Source: JAQVEM01 sp964610315
Lineage (GTDB): Bacteria; Actinomycetota; Humimicrobiia; Humimicrobiales; Humimicrobiaceae
Length of the DNA stretch: 64,000 nt
Direction of reading: 5' to 3'
NCBI GenBank assembly: GCA_964610315.1
Contig: CAZSVM010000001.1
Coordinates: 104,291 to 168,290, forward strand
A model generated the notes under the pieces. That model searched no databases and was not told where the DNA came from. It saw only the letters and a program-made list of their open reading frames with translations. Positions 1 to 9,185 of this stretch are shown piece by piece; within the stretch, counting starts at the first letter, position 1, and the number at the start of each line of letters is the position of its first letter. The translations under genes were made by a program, and so were the position numbers.

Positions 1-107
1 TAATTTCTGTTATAATTGACAATCAGTATCTCCTTACCCTTAACAGTCACCGCTTTCATTGACCTTTCAGGTATCTCATTTGTTTTGCCGATTTCGAAAA
101 AACTCAT
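1..107 (-). CDS. Rieske-type [2Fe-2S] protein, N-terminal fragment
   Basis: A minus-strand frame starts with ATG at 105-107 and stays open to the left edge of the window. It reads MSFFEIGKTNEIPERSM and goes on with KAVTVKGKEILIVNYN. This is the usual opening of small Rieske ferredoxins and nitrite-reductase-small-subunit-like proteins (a strand, then a short loop, then the basic KEIL strand). An AGAAGG ribosome binding site lies 6 bases upstream of the ATG. The cluster-binding CxH motifs would lie outside the window, so the family call rests on the N-terminal pattern only. It is probably a small cytoplasmic electron carrier. The fragment was too short to be caught by ordinary ORF calling. Confidence 0.55.
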   Translation of the reverse strand, partial: MSFFEIGKTNEIPERSMKAVTVKGKEILIVNYNRN

Positions 108-222
108 TGGTAACCTTCTTTTTTAAAATAAAATCATCAATTATTTAATTTAATTATAATAAAATCATATAAATATTTAAATTACCTGATTGTCCTGTAA
201 ATTCAACTTCAAAAAAATATGT

Positions 223-1148
223 TCATCCTGATAAAATCAAAATTATAAGATGTATATCAAAGACAAACACTATAAGCACCAGCATCATAATAACTGTTCC
301 CACAAACAATGCTATTTTTTTCCTATCCGACGGTTTGATTATAAATCCAAAAATTGAAGTTATCAGTGCAGGAAGAGAAGCCAGCGCCAGTAAAAGAAAG
401 TTAATATGGTAGTAATAAAATCTGTTTAATAAATTTAATACAGCCAGAATAATAAAATATAATGAAGCTGTCAGGGAAACTATGAACAAAAGCAAATACC
501 CTGTTTCCCTGCCATATACCGAAACCAGATTTTTCTTACCAGCAATTCGATCAGCCCGGTAATCCGGAATTTGAACAGCAATCGCCAGTACGGCGACATA
601 CAGCAATAATGGTACCAGAATTACTATAATTTCCTTATTCACCATATCTTTTATGGCAACGAATCCGGCTAAGGGTAATATTACTGCCACAGTCAAAATA
701 ATAATTATCTCTCCCAATCCCCTATATGAAAATTTTAATGGCGGTGCAGTATAGAACCAGCCCATGAAATTAGCAGATAGAGCCAAAATAATAATCCTAA
801 CCGATACTTTAAAAAGCAAAACAAATAAAATGGAAAATATAATGGAGGCCGTCACAAAAAAATGGAAATCCATTTTGAAATAATTTTTAAATTTTCATTA
901 TCCTGTAAAATTCTGCTGCCACCTGAAAAAATGGTGGGAATGGTAAATTTATCGGCACTATAATCAAAATAATCATTGCTGTATTGGACTGAAAGTTGGG
1001 CGCAGAAGAAAATCAAGTAACCGAATAAAAATTTTAATAGATTAAAATTCCCTGCTGTCAGCGCTGCCAGTAAAGCACCGCATGTAAAAACCATAAGTAC
1101 CGGAATTGCAAATTGAAAACGCCCTAATTTAATTATTTTTTTAAACAA
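223..1148 (-). pseudogene. UbiA-family prenyltransferase (MenA-like), frameshifted
   Basis: Two adjacent minus-strand frames (852-1148 and 223-873) are the halves of one polytopic membrane prenyltransferase. The N-terminal part carries the first Asp-rich motif (NDYFDYSADKF), which binds Mg2+ and the prenyl diphosphate. The C-terminal part carries the second (DYRADRIAGKK). Joined, they give about 308 residues, normal for the family, with many hydrophobic helices. The NDYFD motif resembles MenA (1,4-dihydroxy-2-naphthoate prenyltransferase), which would imply menaquinone synthesis, but other UbiA members are possible. The frame changes in a run of seven A (seven T on the coding strand) near 855-862; adding one T gives the smooth reading SIFFVTASII across the joint. 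This is either a real one-base deletion or a sequencing error in the homopolymer. The gene is divergent from hypF. Confidence 0.75.
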
Positions 1149-1341
1149 ATCAGTTAAGAAATATTAAGATCAAGAAAGAAAACACTGAAATTATATTTTA
1201 TTAGAACCCGGTCCGGATTAAATAATAATCTTAACCGTAATTTCTTATTATTATACTATTAAAATTCCCATAATTATAAATTAATTTCATATCATATCAA
1301 AGAATTCAGCGTGGATTCCTAAAATTACCTTTTTAATTTCA

Positions 1342-1371
1342 TTGGCTTTACTTTAATATTGCTGTTAAAAT
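1342..1371 (+). promoter_or_regulatory. Predicted promoter of the hypFCDE operon
   Basis: TTGGCT at 1342-1347 and TAAAAT at 1366-1371 are separated by 18 bases, and a TGT directly before the second box makes an extended -10. Transcription would start near 1378, which leaves too little leader for the TTG at 1387 and supports the ATG at 1399 as the hypF start. The prediction is by eye only. Confidence 0.4.
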
Positions 1372-1398
1372 ATCACCGATTAATTTTTGACTTTGAAA

Positions 1399-3741
1399 AT
1401 GAAAAATATTAAAAACAGCAGCAAAACTTATAAAATAAACATATCCGGTATAGTCCAGGGAGTGGGTTTCAGACCCTTTATATACAAACTTGCCCGGAGG
1501 TATAATTTATACGGGGCGGTTATCAATACCACGGAAGGAGTTACCATGAAAATCAACCTCCCCGGTAAATATGCAGTCAAAAAATTTATTTCTGACATCG
1601 AATCACAGAAGCCTTCCGCTGCGGTTATCGAAAACATAGAAGTAAGGGAAGTCTCCCCCAAAAATTATAAAGATTTCAAAATAGGAAAAAGCAGGAACGT
1701 AAAGGAAAAATTCCAGTTGATTTCTCCCGATATTGCCACCTGCAGCCTCTGCCTCAAGGATATCAATAATAAAAAAGATACCCGGAGGTATTATTATCCA
1801 TTTACCAATTGTACTAATTGCGGGCCCAGATTTACCATAATAAAGAAAATGCCTTACGATAGGCCCCTTACCACCATGCGTAAGTTTTCCATGTGTGAGG
1901 ACTGCTATCAGGAATACCACAACCCCTCTGACAGGAGATTTCATGCCCAGCCCAATGCCTGCAAAGTATGCGGACCTACCTTAATTCTTTTGGATAGATA
2001 TGGAAAAAAAATAGAATCTAAAAATCCCATTATCGCTGCAGCGGAACTTATTGGTAAGAATAAAATTATCGCTGTAAAAAGCCTCGGAGGATTTCAGATT
2101 GCATGCAGTGCTTTATCAGATGATACGGTTATAAAGCTTAGAAAAAGAAAAAATAGGCCGGTAAAGCCATTTGCCATAATGATCAGAAATATAGAATCCG
2201 TTAAAAAATACTACCACCTGAATAAAATTGAAATAGAAAGTCTTATCTCGACCAGAGCTCCCATTGTCCTGGTCAAAAAGAAGGAAGAAAATTACTCCAT
2301 TTCGCCGTATGTTTCCATGTATAACAAATACGAGGGGGTGATGCTCCCCTATACTCCTATACATCATCTTCTTTTTGGACATATCGATATACCCCTTATT
2401 ATGACCAGCGGCAACCTATCCGAGGAGCCAATAGCGGCTGAAAATGAAGAAGCTTTGGAAAAATTAAAAAATATATGTGATTACTTCCTTATCCACAACC
2501 GGGACATTTACAGCCGGTACGACGATTCGGTGATAAAAGTTTTTGACGGCAGAGAAATGATTATAAGAAGAGCCAGGGGATACTCTCCTTACCCGATAAA
2601 ACTTAATAAGAATGCGGGAAAACAAATTATATTTTCAGCCGGTGCACATGAAAAAAGTACCTTTTGTTTCCTTATAAAAAATTATGCTGTTATAAGTCAG
2701 CATATAGGAGATCTGGATGACAAACAGTCGATTGAATTTTATGATTCAACGTTCAAGCATTACCGGAAATTATTTAACATTGAAAAAATAGATATAACTG
2801 CTTATGATAAACATCCCTCCTATGCTTCCACAAAATTTGCCAGATCGATTAAAAACGGCAGTAAAATCGAAGTACAGCACCATAAGGCCCATATTGCCAG
2901 TGTAATTGCTGAAAATAACATCGATGATAAAGTTATAGGTTTTGCCTGGGATGGAACCGGATACGGTGATGATGGAAAAATCTGGGGCAGTGAAATATTT
3001 ATAGCCGATAGGAATTTGAATTTTATAAGAACCGGCCATCTGAAAGAAAAAATTCTACCCGGTGGGGAGATTACCATAAAAAAACCATATAGAATGGCGG
3101 TTTCCTACCTTTATAATCTGTGGAAGAAAAATAAAACTGGTAAGAATAACTTTTCAGAATTTTTATACCATAATCTTCCATTCTACAGAAAAATAATATC
3201 TTTAACCGAAATAAATGTAATTATAAAACAAATTGAAACCGGATTTAACAGTCCAATTACCACCAGCATGGGAAGATTTTTTGACGCAGTAAGTTCACTG
3301 CTCAACTGCACTCACCTCTCCAGTTTTGAGGGTGAAGCGGCGGTTCACCTGGAAATGATAGCCGCTAATAATAATGGCAGGTATAGAATTAAAATATCCG
3401 ATCAAGATAATAATTATATAATAGACGATTATTATATCTTTAGTCAGATATTTAAAGACATACTTAATAATGTTCCTAGAGGCACAATATCTTCAAAATT
3501 TCACCATTCTCTGGCAGAGATTATATTAAAAGTGAGTCTGGCAATAAGAGAATCTTCTGGCATTAGTAAAGTTGCCTTAAGCGGTGGAGTTTTTCAGAAT
3601 AACTATCTTACCAGTAAATGTTTTAAAATATTGAAAAAGAACAGTTTTAAGGTATACTCAAATTTTAAAGTCCCGGTAAACGACGGGGGCATTTCACTGG
3701 GGCAGGTATATATAGCTGCTGTGCAAATACCTCTCAAATGA
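1399..3741 (+). CDS. hypF: Carbamoyltransferase HypF, [NiFe]-hydrogenase maturation
   Basis: HypF converts carbamoyl phosphate and ATP to carbamoyl-adenylate and passes the carbamoyl group to HypE, the first step in making the CN ligands of the NiFe site. The domains are in the usual order: an acylphosphatase domain (GIVQGVGFRPF near residue 17), two zinc fingers with four CxxC pairs (about residues 115-195), a YrdC-like domain, and a C-terminal Kae1/TobZ-like domain with the metal-binding HHKAH motif, a DGTGYG loop and LSGGVFQNN. The length of about 780 residues is full size. The frame can be extended to a TTG at 1387, but the ATG at 1399 fits the predicted promoter better. No strong Shine-Dalgarno is visible. 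It is followed 15 bases later by hypC and is the first gene of hypFCDE. Confidence 0.95.
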   Translation: MKNIKNSSKTYKINISGIVQGVGFRPFIYKLARRYNLYGAVINTTEGVTMKINLPGKYAVKKFISDIESQKPSAAVIENIEVREVSPKNYKDFKIGKSRNVKEKFQLISPDIATCSLCLKDINNKKDTRRYYYPFTNCTNCGPRFTIIKKMPYDRPLTTMRKFSMCEDCYQEYHNPSDRRFHAQPNACKVCGPTLILLDRYGKKIESKNPIIAAAELIGKNKIIAVKSLGGFQIACSALSDDTVIKLRKRKNRPVKPFAIMIRNIESVKKYYHLNKIEIESLISTRAPIVLVKKKEENYSISPYVSMYNKYEGVMLPYTPIHHLLFGHIDIPLIMTSGNLSEEPIAAENEEALEKLKNICDYFLIHNRDIYSRYDDSVIKVFDGREMIIRRARGYSPYPIKLNKNAGKQIIFSAGAHEKSTFCFLIKNYAVISQHIGDLDDKQSIEFYDSTFKHYRKLFNIEKIDITAYDKHPSYASTKFARSIKNGSKIEVQHHKAHIASVIAENNIDDKVIGFAWDGTGYGDDGKIWGSEIFIADRNLNFIRTGHLKEKILPGGEITIKKPYRMAVSYLYNLWKKNKTGKNNFSEFLYHNLPFYRKIISLTEINVIIKQIETGFNSPITTSMGRFFDAVSSLLNCTHLSSFEGEAAVHLEMIAANNNGRYRIKISDQDNNYIIDDYYIFSQIFKDILNNVPRGTISSKFHHSLAEIILKVSLAIRESSGISKVALSGGVFQNNYLTSKCFKILKKNSFKVYSNFKVPVNDGGISLGQVYIAAVQIPLK

Positions 3742-3756
3742 AAGGAGAATTTTTTT

Positions 3757-3975
3757 ATGTGTCTGGCAATACCAGCAAAAATAATTAAAATAAATAAAAA
3801 TATAGCAGAAATTGAAAGTCTGGGGGTTAAAAAAGAAATTGATATTTCTCTTGTTCCCGATGTTAAGAAGGGAGATTTTGTTATAGTCCATGCCGGATTT
3901 GCCATCCAGATTATAGATAAGGAGGAAGCAGAAACAATCCAGAATTACTGGAAGGAGTTCCTGGATGAGAAATAA
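3757..3975 (+). CDS. hypC: Hydrogenase maturation chaperone HypC
   Basis: The 72-residue protein starts with MCLAIPAK, the HypC signature whose Cys2 holds the Fe(CN)2CO precursor and docks to the hydrogenase large subunit. The rest is a small OB-fold-type beta barrel, as expected for the family. A strong AAAGGAG ribosome binding site precedes it. The last codons overlap the hypD start by 11 bases, which fits the tight HypC-HypD complex and suggests translational coupling. One hypC serves three hydrogenase large subunits in this window; a second may exist elsewhere. Confidence 0.95.
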   Translation: MCLAIPAKIIKINKNIAEIESLGVKKEIDISLVPDVKKGDFVIVHAGFAIQIIDKEEAETIQNYWKEFLDEK

Positions 3976-5035
3976 CATTAAAGAATTTGTTGAATCATTA
4001 GATAATTATAAATCCGACCATAAGGTTAATATAATGGAAGTATGCGGGACTCACACCATGGCTATTTCCAGATTTGGATTAAGGCAGATCATTCCCGAAA
4101 CTATTAATCTTATAAGCGGTCCCGGTTGTCCGGTCTGTGTTACACCTGCGGCTGACATAGACAGAATACTGGAGATTATAGATAAATATGAGGTATCCGT
4201 ATTTACCTTTGGGGACATGCTGCGAGTACCAGGAAGTAAATCAAGCCTGTACGATAAAAAATCAGAAGGTAAAGATATAAATATTTGCTACTCCCCTAGC
4301 CACGCTCTGGATTTTGCCCTAAAAAATCCAGATAGACAGGTTATTTTTATAGCTATAGGATTTGAAACTACCATACCTCTAATCTCGGTTATTATAAAAA
4401 GAGCATATAAGGAAAATACCAGTAACTTTTATATATACAATACACACAAACTTATACCAGAAGCACTGGAGGCTCTCCTTAAAGATAAGCAAATAAGAAT
4501 AGATGCTTTCTTATGTCCCGGCCATGTATCTACTATTATCGGAAGCAGGCCCTATAATTTCATTGCAGAAAATTATAACACACCCTGTGTAATCAGTGGC
4601 TTTGAACCTGGTGATATACTTGAATCCATAGTTATGATAATAGAGCAGTTAAAAAGGGGCAAACCTGAAGTTGAGATTCAGTACAGGAGAGTGGTTAGAG
4701 AAGAAGGAAATCCTACAGCATTAAAATCAATATATGAAGTATTTGAAAAAACTGATTCTGTATGGAGAGGCCTGGGAAATATTCCCGGAAGTGGCTTAAA
4801 GCTCAAGGAAAAATTTTTAAAATTTGATACAAAAACTCACTTTCCGGTTAAAGAAATTAAATCCGTCGATCCTGCCGGCTGCCAGTGTGGTAATGTTTTA
4901 AAAGGAATTAAAAAACCGTTTGAATGCAGGCTTTTTTCCAGAGTATGCAGGCCGGATAATCCCGTAGGACCCTGTATGGTTTCCAGTGAGGGATCCTGTG
5001 CTGCCTATTATAAATATGAGAAAATAAAAATTTAA
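3965..5035 (+). CDS. hypD: Hydrogenase maturation protein HypD
   Basis: HypD is the iron-sulfur scaffold on which the Fe(CN)2CO group is assembled with HypC and HypE. Family motifs are present: EVCGTHT near residue 21, GPGCPVCVT near 50, the FGDMLRVPGS loop near 80, GFETT, the CPGHVS motif, and a C-terminal Cys-rich [4Fe-4S] region (CQCG, CRLFSRVC, GPCMVSSEGSCAAYY). The length of 356 residues is typical. It overlaps hypC and is followed by hypE after about 50 bases, so it belongs to the hypFCDE operon. Confidence 0.96.
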   Translation: MRNNIKEFVESLDNYKSDHKVNIMEVCGTHTMAISRFGLRQIIPETINLISGPGCPVCVTPAADIDRILEIIDKYEVSVFTFGDMLRVPGSKSSLYDKKSEGKDINICYSPSHALDFALKNPDRQVIFIAIGFETTIPLISVIIKRAYKENTSNFYIYNTHKLIPEALEALLKDKQIRIDAFLCPGHVSTIIGSRPYNFIAENYNTPCVISGFEPGDILESIVMIIEQLKRGKPEVEIQYRRVVREEGNPTALKSIYEVFEKTDSVWRGLGNIPGSGLKLKEKFLKFDTKTHFPVKEIKSVDPAGCQCGNVLKGIKKPFECRLFSRVCRPDNPVGPCMVSSEGSCAAYYKYEKIKI

Positions 5036-5084
5036 GAACACAAGAATTTATAAATGTAACATATACAAATTTAGAAATGCTAAA

Positions 5085-6170
5085 ATGAAAACTGACAAAA
5101 TCAAGAAAAAAATTAAGAATAATAATATTGATAATAAAAAATTCAAAGACAAAATCATACAGCTTTCTCATGGCGATGGTGGAATCAAGACTGCTCAGCT
5201 CATCAGTAATCTCCTTCTTAAATACCTTGGAAATAAAATTTTAAACAGGCTTGAAGATAGCGCTGTTCTAAATAGCACTGGTAAAAAAATTGCTTTTACT
5301 ACTGATAGCTTTGTGGTAGACCCCATATTCTTCCCTGGAGGTGATATTGGTAAGCTGAGTATTTGTGGGACTATAAATGACCTGGTAACCACCGGCTGCA
5401 CCCCTGTGGCTTTAAGTTTATCATTTATTCTGGAAGAAAGTTTCCCAGTTTCAGATTTTACAAAAATATTATCTTCCATAAAAAAAGTTCTTAGTGATAC
5501 CGGACTGCATATCGTTACCGGTGATACCAAAGTAGTAGAAAAAGGAAGTGCCGACAAGATATATATAAATACTTCAGGATTGGGAATTATCTCCAATAAT
5601 TTAGAAATATCTCCCTATAAAATAAAAGCAGGTGATAAGATTTTAATAAACGGAGGCATTGCAGAACACGGAACAGCAATACTAAGCAGTAGAGAAGAAT
5701 TTAATTTTAAAACCAATATTATCAGCGACTGTGCTCCCCTATCTTCTCTGGTTAAGGATATGGTAGCAGTATCCAGAAATATTCATGCTTTAAGAGACGC
5801 TACCAGGGGTGGACTTGCCTCTGTACTCTTTGAGCTGGCAAAAGCTTCCGGAACCAACATTAATATATATGGAGATAAAATTCCCATAAAAAAAGAGGTA
5901 CTTGGAATTTGTGAATTCCTGGGGCTTGATCCTCTTTATATTGCTAATGAGGGTAAAATGGTTGTTTTTGTAGATAAGAAAGATGCTGATTCTGTACTGG
6001 AAGTTATGAGGAAAAATAAGTTCGGAAAAGAAAGCTCCCTTATTGGTGAAGTAACAGAAAAAAATAAAAAAAGCGAAAAAGATGAAGGAAAGGTTATTTT
6101 AATTACTAAACTTGGCACCAGAAGAATTCTTGATCTTCACTTCAGTGAACAGCTCCCCAGGATATGCTAA
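5085..6170 (+). CDS. hypE: Carbamoyl-dehydratase HypE
   Basis: HypE is a PurM/AIR-synthase-fold ATPase that dehydrates the carbamoyl group on its C-terminal cysteine to a thiocyanate and donates cyanide to the iron held by HypC-HypD. The sequence has the N-terminal LSHGDGG motif, the conserved TDSFVVDPIFFPGGDIG segment, DATRGG and NEGKMV. It ends in the diagnostic PRIC, whose last residue is the active cysteine. It carries a longer, Lys/Asn-rich N-terminus (about 25 residues) before LSHGDGG than most homologues, so a later start is possible. It is the last gene of hypFCDE and converges on the MutS-like gene, with only 55 AT-rich bases between them. Confidence 0.96.
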   Translation: MKTDKIKKKIKNNNIDNKKFKDKIIQLSHGDGGIKTAQLISNLLLKYLGNKILNRLEDSAVLNSTGKKIAFTTDSFVVDPIFFPGGDIGKLSICGTINDLVTTGCTPVALSLSFILEESFPVSDFTKILSSIKKVLSDTGLHIVTGDTKVVEKGSADKIYINTSGLGIISNNLEISPYKIKAGDKILINGGIAEHGTAILSSREEFNFKTNIISDCAPLSSLVKDMVAVSRNIHALRDATRGGLASVLFELAKASGTNINIYGDKIPIKKEVLGICEFLGLDPLYIANEGKMVVFVDKKDADSVLEVMRKNKFGKESSLIGEVTEKNKKSEKDEGKVILITKLGTRRILDLHFSEQLPRIC

Positions 6171-6225
6171 CCAATATAAAGACTTAATGCATTTCATTTA
6201 TAATATATTTCCATTATCATTTGCA

Positions 6226-7989
6226 TTAAATTTTCTTACCAAAATTGATTGCACCCTTATATATTTCCAGAGGATATCCCATATTCTTTAATATTTTTAA
6301 TGCATTTTTCGTTTTGCAAATTCCTCTATGTAAAACATAACTGAATCTTATATCATCTCTTACTATTTCTTCTCTAAAATGATAATTTTCATAAAAATCT
6401 CTTGATAACTGTGCTAATTCTAAATCGTGTGTAGCAATAATGGTGCAAAAATTTCTATCTATAAGGTATTTTAAAATTTCAAAACCGGCACTAATTCTCT
6501 CAACTGTATTTGTACCTCTGAATATTTCGTCCAATATACACATCACCGGAACCATATCATTTTCTTCATCTATTATTCTTTTTAATGATTTTGCCTCAAC
6601 CATAAAATAACTTTCTCCTCCCCTCACATTATCAGTAGTTCCGATTGAAGTATAAACTTTAAAATAGTAGGATTTATAAAATTTAGAAAATGTAAAAAAC
6701 ATACTCTGGGCAAAAATTGCATTTATGCCCAAGGTTCTCAAAAAAGTAGATTTACCGGAAGCATTTGATCCGGTTATTACCAGTCCTCTTTTTTTTAATT
6801 TAAAAGAGTTTGATACAGGTTTTCCAAGCAGAGGGTGATAAATATTTTCTGTTTCTATAAAACAATTTATTTTTTTACTATCAGCATAAGAATCCAACCC
6901 GGGTTCAGAATAAAAATCTAGACTTTTTTTATAAGAAGCTACAGCAATCAGGGCATCGATTCTACCCACCAGCGTATGCAATTTTCTTAAATCATTTTTA
7001 TGCTTGTTTATAAGATCTATGGTGTTATAAAAAATTATAGGCTCCACTAAAAATACCGCACTTATAATTTCCAAAAATGCTTCTATCTCCGTTTTTGTTA
7101 CACCAGTACCAAAATTTATCAGGGAAAGATTTCTATATACTTTTTTTAATTTCAGGATTAGATTTTTTATTTCCCTTTGATTTAACTCAATACCTCTGGC
7201 ATCCATTTCAACTATCTTTTTAGCGCAATTTATTAACCTATGCAGATATTTAAATTCTGAAATTTCTTCAAATATCCTATATTTGTTAGAAGTATAAATC
7301 ATTAAATTCGTAAATATGGTCACAACAAGTAAAATAATTCCTATTTGCGGAAAAAAGAAAGTTAATATTATTTCAGGGATAATTATGTAACGTAATATTC
7401 TATATAATATTAATAACTTTCTTCCAGCTTCGAAATCTTTTCCGAAAATCTTAAAAGAAACATCCTCCGTATTACTAATCCCTAATAAACGATACTGAAG
7501 CAACTGGGCAAAATCCTCATCTTTTAAAAACTTATTTACAATGTGTGCTCTCTCTATCAATAACTTATCATCAAAAACAGGAGTTCTTAAAAGATAATAT
7601 AAATACTGAGAACCGGTAACTGAGATTGTATGGTCTGCTTCAGCAAATACAAAATCCATATCAAGGTCATTCCAGGTAGTATCATCTATTGAATAAATAT
7701 AATCATCACTTGAATCTTTTATAAATAGGAATAATTTTTTAATATCAGAAATTGACCTCTCCTGTTTTTGTTTTTTACCCCACTTATCTTTAATCTTTCT
7801 CTTTTGCTCACTGATTGACTTAATGTTTATAATCCTGATATAGATTATCATAAAAATAACTGCAAAAACTGCTATCATAAAGAAAAAATAGCTAACCTTC
7901 AATCCAAGGATAATTCCGGTAATTACCAGGATTACAGTTAATAATTCCAGAGCATCTTTAGCAATATATTTTAATCTGGATATTCTCAC
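6226..7989 (-). CDS. Membrane-anchored MutS-family ATPase (not a mismatch repair MutS)
   Basis: The C-terminal third is a MutS domain V ATPase with a Walker A (GSNASGKST), a Walker B followed by the MutS signature (CILDEIFRGTNTVER), and a switch His (IIATHDLE). The N-terminus has two hydrophobic segments (about residues 15-50) and a second hydrophobic pair near residues 200-235. No mismatch-recognition or connector domain is visible. Proteins of this architecture (587 residues, transmembrane plus MutS core) form a poorly characterised family. The start is GTG, supported by an AAGGAAG ribosome binding site 6 bases upstream. Substrate and role are unknown; DNA mismatch repair is unlikely given the membrane segments. 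The gene stands alone between hypE and fur. Confidence 0.8.
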   Translation of the reverse strand: MRISRLKYIAKDALELLTVILVITGIILGLKVSYFFFMIAVFAVIFMIIYIRIINIKSISEQKRKIKDKWGKKQKQERSISDIKKLFLFIKDSSDDYIYSIDDTTWNDLDMDFVFAEADHTISVTGSQYLYYLLRTPVFDDKLLIERAHIVNKFLKDEDFAQLLQYRLLGISNTEDVSFKIFGKDFEAGRKLLILYRILRYIIIPEIILTFFFPQIGIILLVVTIFTNLMIYTSNKYRIFEEISEFKYLHRLINCAKKIVEMDARGIELNQREIKNLILKLKKVYRNLSLINFGTGVTKTEIEAFLEIISAVFLVEPIIFYNTIDLINKHKNDLRKLHTLVGRIDALIAVASYKKSLDFYSEPGLDSYADSKKINCFIETENIYHPLLGKPVSNSFKLKKRGLVITGSNASGKSTFLRTLGINAIFAQSMFFTFSKFYKSYYFKVYTSIGTTDNVRGGESYFMVEAKSLKRIIDEENDMVPVMCILDEIFRGTNTVERISAGFEILKYLIDRNFCTIIATHDLELAQLSRDFYENYHFREEIVRDDIRFSYVLHRGICKTKNALKILKNMGYPLEIYKGAINFGKKI

Positions 7990-8334
7990 TATTCTTCCTT
8001 TTACATATAGGATTACTCACAGATCACAAAATCACCATATTATAAAGATCAAGAATTATTAAAATCTTTTTTTTTATGCAGATAAAAAAATTCAATTTAA
8101 ATGATTTAGAATTTCTTAATTTATTAATCATCCAATAAATATGCATATAAATAATATTAAGTATCATACAAAGATTCTAAAAAATGGCAAGAAACAGCCT
8201 GCTACCAACTATAAATAGAAAATACCAAAAAACAAGGCAAAAAATTTCTTTTGATTTTTTTCTGTCTAATTAAGATCTATATGAAAAGGCGTTCGAAAGA
8301 TACATTAATGGGGTATTTTGCATTTATTACTTAT
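7990..8334. other. Intergenic, 345 bases, AT-rich, no gene seen
   Basis: This stretch lies between the start of the MutS-like gene and the end of fur. It should hold the MutS-like promoter on the minus strand and any fur terminator. I found no convincing -35/-10 pair, no GC-rich stem-loop and no open frame with a ribosome binding site. Confidence 0.5.
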
Positions 8335-8805
8335 TTAACTTGAGCATTTATCACAAATTCCAGAAAAGAATATCTGATATTTATCTATTTTTAGTTTACA
8401 ATTATCAAAAATATGCTTTTCTGCATCGTTTATCATTCTTATTCTTATTGCACTCTGCAGACATTCGTTATTTACTATAACACCACCACAATTATCACAA
8501 ATCATATATACTGCAGTCTCTTTTTTACAATCCCTTGACAACATATAGTAAGATTTATTACTTCCAAGGCTGATTTTACAGATTAAATTAAGCCTGGTTA
8601 AAAGTTCCAGTGTCCTGTACACAGTAGCAATACCAATTTCCGGATAACGTTTCTTTGCAATAAGATATATATCATCGGCTTTGTAAATTTTCGGATTTTC
8701 ACTCAAAATATTTATAATAGCTTTTCTGGGTCTTGTTGACCTATATCCCAGCTCTCTCAGCCTATCTTCACAGAATCTTACTTCATTTTTTTCTACTCTT
8801 GCCAT
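8335..8805 (-). CDS. Fur-family metalloregulator (Fur/PerR/Zur type)
   Basis: The 156-residue protein has the Fur fold: an N-terminal winged helix (RSTRPRKAIINILSE, then GIATVYRTLELL as recognition helix) and a C-terminal dimerisation domain with two CxxC pairs (CDNCGG and the terminal CDKC) that bind structural zinc. The usual HHxH metal-sensing cluster of classical Fur is not obvious, because the region between the CxxC pairs has few histidines. The sensed signal (iron, peroxide or zinc) therefore cannot be assigned. It stands alone, and a 20-base palindrome about 136 bases upstream suggests self-regulation. In an anaerobe with this many Fe-S proteins, iron or peroxide sensing would be sensible, but that is inference. 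Confidence 0.85.
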   Translation of the reverse strand: MARVEKNEVRFCEDRLRELGYRSTRPRKAIINILSENPKIYKADDIYLIAKKRYPEIGIATVYRTLELLTRLNLICKISLGSNKSYYMLSRDCKKETAVYMICDNCGGVIVNNECLQSAIRIRMINDAEKHIFDNCKLKIDKYQIFFSGICDKCSS

Positions 8806-9185
8806 TTTCTTATTTTATTCTGATTTCTTTCAATCACTTAATAAAATAATGATTATATTTTATACTTCTGTATTTACTGTTCGGTATTCTTTATTTGTGA
8901 TCTGTTATTAGATATATAAAATATAAATTTGTTCTAATCGATAGTAATAATTGTTACTATTTATAATAGTAAACAAAATTAATAACTTAGTCAAGTATTA
9001 TAAATTAATTTGTATTGTTAATGGTAAAATGTTCGATGAAATTTAGTGAATTGTTCTTCCATGTTCTGTTATTGATATTGTCACCATTAAGTTATTATTT
9101 TAAACTCAACATGAAAGTTATCTGAAGAAAATATTGGCTACATTAATCCACTATAAAAAAATTTTATTTTATATTAAATCTTAAA
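8806..9185. other. Intergenic, 380 bases, upstream region of fur
   Basis: This AT-rich region separates the end of the hydrogenase operon from the fur start. It contains the palindrome at 8941-8960 and a TATAAAATATAAT stretch near the fur start that could act as a -10 region. I saw no gene, no tRNA and no GC-rich terminator for the long operon that ends at 9186. Confidence 0.5.
8941..8960. promoter_or_regulatory. Palindrome, candidate Fur-family operator
   Basis: The sequence ATAGTAATAATTGTTACTAT is an inverted repeat with perfect 7-base arms (ATAGTAA and TTACTAT) around six bases. Size, AT content and symmetry resemble Fur/Zur/PerR boxes, and it lies upstream of the Fur-family gene. An additional half-site-like AATAGTAA follows at about 8966. 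Autoregulation is an inference from position. Confidence 0.4.

Noticed and set aside
1387..1398. TTG start for hypF
   Set aside because: It would leave less than 10 bases of leader after the predicted promoter; the ATG 12 bases later is the better choice.
1428..3978. Several minus-strand open frames across hypF and hypC
   Set aside because: They are antisense shadows of clearly identified genes, with no family motif and no ribosome binding site.
6184..6229. TTAATGCA/TGCATTAA inverted repeat between hypE and the MutS-like gene as terminator
   Set aside because: The 8-base AT-rich arms enclose 30 bases and lack a T-run; too weak to call.
7990..9185. Search for tRNA, insertion sequence or riboswitch in the larger gaps
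   Set aside because: No cloverleaf, no transposase motif, no terminal inverted repeats and no known riboswitch core were seen in this or the other gaps.
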